A stretch of DNA of 64,000 nt from Sthenelais limicola (lineage: Eukaryota; Annelida; Polychaeta; Phyllodocida; Sigalionidae), in the NCBI GenBank assembly GCA_942159475.1, contig OW804098.1, forward strand, positions 79,353,178 to 79,417,177, written 5' to 3'. Positions 59,501-64,000 of the stretch are shown here, one piece after another; position 1 is the first letter of the stretch, and every line of letters begins with the position of its first letter. A program made the translations under genes and the position numbers. The notes beneath the pieces are model-generated. The model saw only the letters and a list, made by a program, of their open reading frames with translations, was not told the DNA's origin and ran no database searches.

Positions 59501-60719
59501 CCCACAGCCCTGGAACTTGTTGAATTTAGTGAAAATAAAGGCCTAAAGGTAGGGGAAGATTTTGTGGAGACAAGGGACTCTAAGGTGGGGAAGGAGTGGT
59601 TGATATTTCACAGTAAGGGTCGTCATAATTACGATGCATATGCCTCGGAAATACCGACGGAATCGTTGGCGGAGTGGCAGCGAGGGAGCGTGGGGGAAAG
59701 CTGCTGACCTCGCTGCACTCGACGCCCATCCTTACAGTATATACGTATGTATGTATGATTATATAATCAGAAAAGATTGCCGAATGCTGAGTTTTCCGAA
59801 TTTCGGCCGAAATATGGCCGAATTGATCCGATTCGGATGACCGAACTTCGGTATGTACCAAATTGGTCTTCCATAAATTTCAACGAATTTCTCCCGAATT
59901 TAATAAATATCAGTTTGGCTCGCTTCGGATATCGGATCATTCGCAAATTATAAAGATTGGTGATGTCCTGAACTTCCCAAACTATGGCCAAACTTCGGCC
60001 GACATCCAACATCCGACATTCGAGTTAACTGACATCGGTCAAATTGGTCAAATTCGGTATGAAATTGTATGGGAAGTTAAGTTTGGGGTTCGGTATCGGT
60101 TCGGGGTTCGGTTTGGATGTTTTGGTATGGTCTCGGGCATCGGATGTCTGACAATTCGGCATCGGATGTCGGATATCTGACATCGGTATGTACCAAATTG
60201 GTCTTCCATAATATATAGCTAGCAATGTTGTGGCAAATACTCTCCCCACGTCTATATGACCTCATACATTAAACAGCATAAATCTGAATTAAATCTTACG
60301 TATTTAGTCTTCTTATATCCTTTATTTCTTCAGAAAAAGGTAGAATAAGCTTCGTCTGAAAACAATGTAGATCTACATTATGCCAAAGCTGAATACAAAC
60401 TTTAAAATACAATATGCACACCTGCTCTGTATAAATAGAGACATACATATAAGAAGACACAATAAAGATATAGGAATACTCAATTCATACTTTTAACAGT
60501 TGTAGACAAATGCATCTTAATCACCTATACTTTACCACTTGTGTGACAAAAATATATGTAATACATACATGTATTTACTGTATTTCAGGAGAAGGAGAAC
60601 TGGATGTTCTCACATGTGACTGGAAAACATACATCATTGTTGATGATAGGCTGCTAAACCTAATGCAGAAATACACTACCATTGACGGCCCAACGATCAG
60701 ATTCATAAATGTTAGTTGA
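50564..60719 (+). CDS. Unidentified 160-aa protein with N-myristoylation signal, six exons
   Basis: Exons 50564-50594, 52231-52296, 52591-52644, 53084-53163, 54183-54303 and 60589-60719 have GT-AG ends and phases 1,1,1,0,1, joining without a stop (483 nt). The protein starts MGNSAS, matching the myristoylation consensus (Gly2, Ser6), so it is probably attached to a membrane. An acidic linker (EKKVEEDTNNGGE) follows, then GKGIEGQMDFPFKEDWP, an amphipathic stretch TDFTNLLIGAASNIVNE, a Pro-rich region (RPPPGVNPPKLP) and a compact-looking C-terminus (GELDVLTCDWKTYIIVDDRL). I do not recognise the family. The sixth exon could instead splice on at GTTAGT (60714), but the only nearby acceptor does not match in phase. 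An AATAAA lies at 61676-61681. The last intron (6.3 kb) carries retrotransposon debris. Confidence 0.7.
52902..52951. repeat. Perfect 50-bp palindrome
   Basis: The sequence is its own reverse complement about the 52926/52927 centre with no spacer; the core reads GGCATGTATACATGCC. It lies in intron 3 of the myristoylated-protein gene. Confidence 0.9.
53008..53053. repeat. Perfect 46-bp palindrome next to a splice acceptor
   Basis: Centred at 53030/53031 with core TACTATTATATATAATAGTA. It ends 30 bp before the acceptor of exon 4 (53083). Between it and the first palindrome are two ACGTGTTACTATTACGATA units and several TTACGATA units, so the two palindromes share building blocks. Confidence 0.9.
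53693..53737. repeat. Hairpin with 20-bp arms
   Basis: TCTCTTGATGAAGTTACACC, a 5-base loop, then the inverse with one mismatch. It is intronic and of unknown role; it could be a short inverted-repeat element. Confidence 0.7.
54304..56100. other. Intron sequence, no gene seen
   Basis: First part of the long last intron. A GGGATGCCCGGTAT block is duplicated at about 55671 and 55692. No other structure is recognised. Confidence 0.4.
56101..57526 (-). mobile_element. Deleted Ty3/gypsy-like retrotransposon: gag and a pol scrap
   Basis: All on the minus strand. 56825-57526 encodes a Pro/Arg/Asp-rich N-terminal gag part with about seven near-repeats of DERRPPQGD. 56315-56812 (frame shifted) encodes a retrotransposon gag core: WEEYHNYFKRLTRINGW and LLLVQLTGEAQRYIDG. 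56101-56295 resembles the segment before the reverse transcriptase in gypsy pol (LLGDYQDIFACSGEP). Zinc knuckle, protease, RT, RNase H and integrase are absent, and the gag-to-pol junction looks deleted. No 3' LTR is seen. It lies in an intron of the plus-strand gene, in antisense orientation. It is broken and cannot move by itself. Confidence 0.7.
57630..58560 (-). repeat. Leader region of the gypsy-like element with tandem repeats
   Basis: Two units of about 150 bp (about 57655-57800 and 57810-57960) share CAGCACTGGTTGCAA, GTTACTCAA and AGAACTTGGTAGAATAA-type blocks. Shorter GGTTCATCAACTA units follow. It probably belongs to the 5' untranslated region or LTR of the element. On the minus strand an AATAAA at 59098-59103 may lie in the LTR, but no LTR boundary could be set. 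Confidence 0.4.
59784..60213. mobile_element. Second TCGG-rich repeat family, related ends
   Basis: Dense in TTCGG/CCGAA/ACATCGG. TCGGTATGTACCAAATTGGT followed by CTTCCATAA ends two successive blocks (at about 59876 and 60213), in direct orientation. Read on the minus strand this end is TATGGAAGACCA and then ACCGA, resembling the TATGGAAAGCCA...ACCGA terminus of the 5878-7571 element. The inverted left end was not found, so it is probably rearranged. Confidence 0.5.
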
Positions 60720-62689
60720 AAATAACATTGTTATTCTAGTGTTCCCAGAGAAGTATATTAGAGCATATTTGAAAATTTCATCTGATCAAAATTAATACAT
60801 AATGGTGGCCAGTGTAAATCTTTCAATGGTAATAGGCATTTATCAATCAATATTCCCTCCACACCCATGTTTTCCACTGAATATTTAAAATGATCCCCAA
60901 AATGCTAAATTTTCATAGAATTAAATATTTTAAAGGCACATAGTATGACAGGATTGTATTATAAATTGGAGATCTATTTGACTGAAGTCTGAAGAAGTAG
61001 AAGATGAAGTATAGTCTGTCGATCTGCCAGGACAAAATGTCCTTGAGTCCCTGTTGGTATATATATATGCAGAAAAATTATTCATGAGGATACACAAGTT
61101 AGACGTCTGACTTTGTTCAATGTCAGACTAATTAGTGGTACAATAATTAAGGACCAAGGTCATAGTTTTCCTCAATGGAGTATTGTATTGTATTGTATTG
61201 TAAATGTTTTATTTCCGATATCTTATCACAGACCAAATATTTTCTTCTTCGGAAAAAGGTTCAAAGAGATCAACAATATTTTACCAAATTTACTCATATT
61301 ATGACATGCTGGATTTATAAATATTCTCCTGCTGTTATGCATATATGTTGATACTCTCTCTTGGTAATCTCACTCACTCTCGGTAATGCATGCATGCACA
61401 TGTATGGCGACCTAGATCTGGTTCACCACCCATCTCCAATCTTCTTTATCCAGAGAACCGTGCAGAGCTAGACATTTCTGCACATTATATAGATAGATTG
61501 CAAATGCAAGATATACTTTTATGATAATTTGAATCATTAAATCACAGGGAACTTCATAGATAATTTATTTATCTAACTCAGGCAACAGTGGAAGATCACC
61601 GTAAGGTGAACTGTGGTTTTGTGACAATTGCTAAATATGACCCTATATATTATGTTAATGTAAAAGCCATGACTGAATAAAGGTCTTTTTAAAAAAAATC
61701 ATCATTAATTCTCCTCAATCATCATGAGGCGGATTAAAATAAAGCTAAAATGTGATACATCAATGGGTATGCCCAGTGTTTATATGGATGTTCTCTACAG
61801 TCCTCTATGGTCCGTTTTCCTGGCTAAGAACGAATCAAGCAAGAAAAGTGAGTAAATGCGGTCTGGTATATATTTATGTTCTCCGGAACAGTGTGTTGGG
61901 TGGCAGTACTAAGCTTGTGTTTGTTTTTGGCGAGCATGGGGCACGACTTGTCCAGTGCAATGTTCTATGCAGACTCTGTTGTTGTACATGTTGTAAACAT
62001 TTGAAGTTGAATAGGCCAAGTGATAATAACCCTATGTGCATTGGAAAATCCACCAGTGCATGTAAAAGTGCATCTGACCAGTCATAAAAGTGCAAACCTC
62101 TCAAAAAAGCAGTTTTGCACCTGGTTTTGCACCTGATGCAATGTACATCATCAGATGCACTCCAAAAATGAGTATCAGATTTATGTATATAAATCGGGTA
62201 TCAATGCACTAGCTACATGCAGTGGAAATAATGGACGTCAGTCAAAGACTAGAGGAATTTATACAATTTGCAAATTATAGTATCTTTGATTCTGTCTCAA
62301 AAATATGTTATATTTCATAAGGCAAGATATGAAAACATTTATTTCAATGTAATTGTTAAAGGCCTATAAAGAATAACATACTTATAAATTAAGCCTCTAC
62401 CTAAATGTCCTGTTTATTTGTATAAATAGTGATGAATGAAGGAATAACTATTACTTGTACTAAGTAATTCCCTCCCTCTCCCTCCCATAGCAATAGCAAT
62501 GAAAGTGCTTCACTGAGTGCATTATAACTGTTTCTTTTACACCTGGTCAATAGCACATCGTTGGGAGCATATTGTATTTATTTGAGAATCTCATATATTC
62601 ATCTGTATAACTTAAACATTCTTAACACTTCTATCCCAAATAATAGTTCAAATCAAATCCGCACCCACAACTACCATAAAATTCTACAA
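60720..62689. other. 3' flank of the myristoylated-protein gene
   Basis: It contains dispersed repeat B copy 2, an ATTGT microsatellite (about 61182-61201) and an AATAAA at 61676. An acceptor/donor-bounded stretch at about 61800-61848 could be an exon of another gene, but it fits no phase of the upstream gene. Confidence 0.4.
60983..61140 (+). repeat. Dispersed repeat B, copy 2
   Basis: GTCTGTCGATCTGCCAGGAC, TCCTTGAGTCC and TTATTCATGA follow in the same order as in 11155-11300. Confidence 0.6.
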
Positions 62690-62829
62690 CACAATGAAGC
62701 TACAACAGGCCATAATACCTGCCACTGCTCACTCACCTGCATGGCATTCACACCTAATGTCGCTCATATCTGACACTCTATTATCTGACACTCACAACCA
62801 GTCCCTGACACCCACTCATAGAAACCCCT
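62690..62829 (-). repeat. Dispersed repeat C, copy 2
   Basis: The reverse complement of this block matches 42623-42750, including AGAGTGTCAGAT, GTGTGAATGC and GTGAGTGAGCAGTG. Confidence 0.65.
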
Positions 62830-63009
62830 CTCCACTAAACTAAACAATGTAATGCTACTTCCATATTTGATGTTAGACTCTCTAATTCTTTCACCAATTG
62901 AATGGGAATTGCATAAATATCTACATGTGTAAATTTAAAAGACATCCCAGTCCCAGATGTGAAGATATAAATGAAATTAAAAAATAAAATGACTCGAAAA
63001 TGAGACAAA

Positions 63010-63097
63010 TATAAAAAGGCTGCCTGCACTGGGATTCAAACTCACAATATCCAGATTGGCAGTCTCAGATGCTGACCATTTGACCAAATAGGACTCT
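63010..63097 (-). repeat. tRNA-like SINE head followed by a T-run
   Basis: On the minus strand TTTGGTCAAATGGTCAGCAT gives an A-box. About 35 bases on, GTTTGAATCCCAG gives a B-box-like block, and TTTTT follows within about 12 bases. The T-arm does not pair well, so a decayed tRNA-derived element is more likely than a working tRNA gene. Confidence 0.4.
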
Positions 63098-63227
63098 TGG
63101 TAAGAGATTTGAGATATAAGTATTTCTAGTAAGAGATTTGGTAAGAGTTAAGAGAGTGTGAGTGTTACTCACCCATGCCTATCAAAATGTCTTGCGATTG
63201 CCCATTAAAAAGTATGACTTTTTCTCA

Positions 63228-64000
63228 TACTTGTGACTCATTATCCTGTCGCACATCACTTATGGGATATATTGTTAAGATCTTGTCTAGGATATTATTG
63301 GTGTTTAGATAGGTAAGAATTCTGGCATGAACAATTTTCTCTATGAGTTTACTAGGGGTAGGTAGCAAAGAAATAGGACGAACTTATTAACTTGTGTGGA
63401 TATACCTCCTTTGAATAAGGGCACAACTGTGGCAGTTTTCCATGCTTTGGGGAAAATGCAGCTTTTTTTTTTAAAACATATCTTTATTCAGGGAATACAA
63501 GCTGGCATATGCCATAGCTATTAGTGTGTAAGGATCGGGCAAGCCCGGTATTCCTCCTTAGCCTGAAATTTAGCTAATACATTTCCAGAAATATTTGTTG
63601 TAGTGCATCAAAAATTAGTGTTACAAAATTTTCCCTAGAGCTAGAGAGGGATAAATTGATACAAAAAGTAATTTCTGGTAGTATTAGAGCAAAGGCTCTT
63701 TTTATAACTGAATTTGATACATTGTCAATAGCGGATGACTTGGAGGGATTAATTTTAGAGATTAGTCCTATCATTTCAGTTTCGTTGGTTGTGATAGTGG
63801 TTATTTCCATGACTCTATTAGGTACATTTGAGGTCCAGGGTGTGTTATTTGTTTCTATAAGTAAGTTACTAGTGATATTAGCAAAGTAGTTATTTATAAA
63901 GTTATTGAGGTAATGTAGTCGAAATCGAAATAAAAGTTATATTTTTATACTTTTATATATATAATACTGTTATTCAAGATACAGTTACATTCGTTATAAT
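63228..64000 (-). pseudogene. Broken LINE reverse-transcriptase fragment, interrupted by another insertion
   Basis: On the minus strand 63574-63810 encodes NPSKSSAIDNVSNSVIKRAF, a typical RT start. After a break, 63255-63460 encodes FPKAWKTATVVPLFKGG and, in a shifted frame, RPISLLPTPSKLIEKIVHAR, the next RT block. Between them (about 63463-63570) a poly(T)-started stretch of about 100 bp with TTTATT looks like the 3' end of another retroelement inserted into the copy. The palm with the YADD box is missing. The left limit adjoins a block resembling one MITE family A terminus (63228-63258). Confidence 0.65.

Noticed and set aside
61752..62087. 111-codon Cys-rich open frame
   Set aside because: A non-ATG-initiated look is possible and no splice phase links it to the upstream gene. 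The Cys run is not an ordered motif.
1..64000. CRISPR arrays, bacterial operons, rRNA genes
   Set aside because: No regularly spaced identical repeats with unique spacers, no Shine-Dalgarno-led gene clusters and no rRNA-like sequence were seen. The DNA is clearly eukaryotic.

Overview
The window is a low-GC, intron-rich animal nuclear DNA segment. Nuclear GT-AG introns, CpG-dotted promoters with CRE-like sites, several families of miniature inverted-repeat elements, truncated non-LTR retrotransposons and many TAGGCCTA 8-mers all fit a marine invertebrate. A deuterostome such as an echinoderm is my best guess, but this is inference. Most open reading frames here are chance or transposon frames. 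The real genes had to be assembled exon by exon from splice sites and matching phases.

Genes, left to right. (1) A terminal exon of an unidentified single-pass membrane protein (8761-9192, +). (2) A candidate first exon and CpG promoter near 12.5 kb (-). (3) A candidate three-exon, 64-residue protein (12931-14429, -). (4) A complete nine-exon, 388-residue divergent type II pantothenate kinase homologue (17799-23120, -). This is the strongest gene call. (5) A three-exon, 140-residue secreted Ly6/uPAR three-finger protein with a likely GPI anchor (28856-30775, +), with a TATA box and a non-coding first exon upstream. (6) A 602-residue, Lys/Ser-rich, KEN-box-containing protein of unknown function (32483-40440, -), with an upstream non-coding exon and a CRE-rich promoter near 41 kb. 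(7) A six-exon, 160-residue, probably N-myristoylated protein of unknown function (50564-60719, +).

Mobile and repeated DNA fills much of the rest. There is a nearly intact LINE with endonuclease and reverse transcriptase (976-4576, -) and two broken LINE fragments (24.3-25.0 and 63.2-64.0 kb). A deleted Ty3/gypsy-like element sits in an intron (56.1-57.5 kb). A 3.66 kb element has roughly 1 kb iterated inverted arms around a broken Cys-rich ORF (45577-49239). A 1.69 kb TCGG-rich foldback element encloses a minisatellite (5878-7571). A 2.5 kb CAGGGGCGGATCC-ended element lies at 37579-40098. A MITE family is present in at least two full copies (317-730 and 18325-18753). Several hairpins, palindromes and dispersed repeat pairs are also present.

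The genes do not form an obvious pathway; they look like unrelated neighbours. I found no CRISPR array, operon or other prokaryotic feature. All exon structures are read by eye from splice consensus and phase, without transcript or homology searches.
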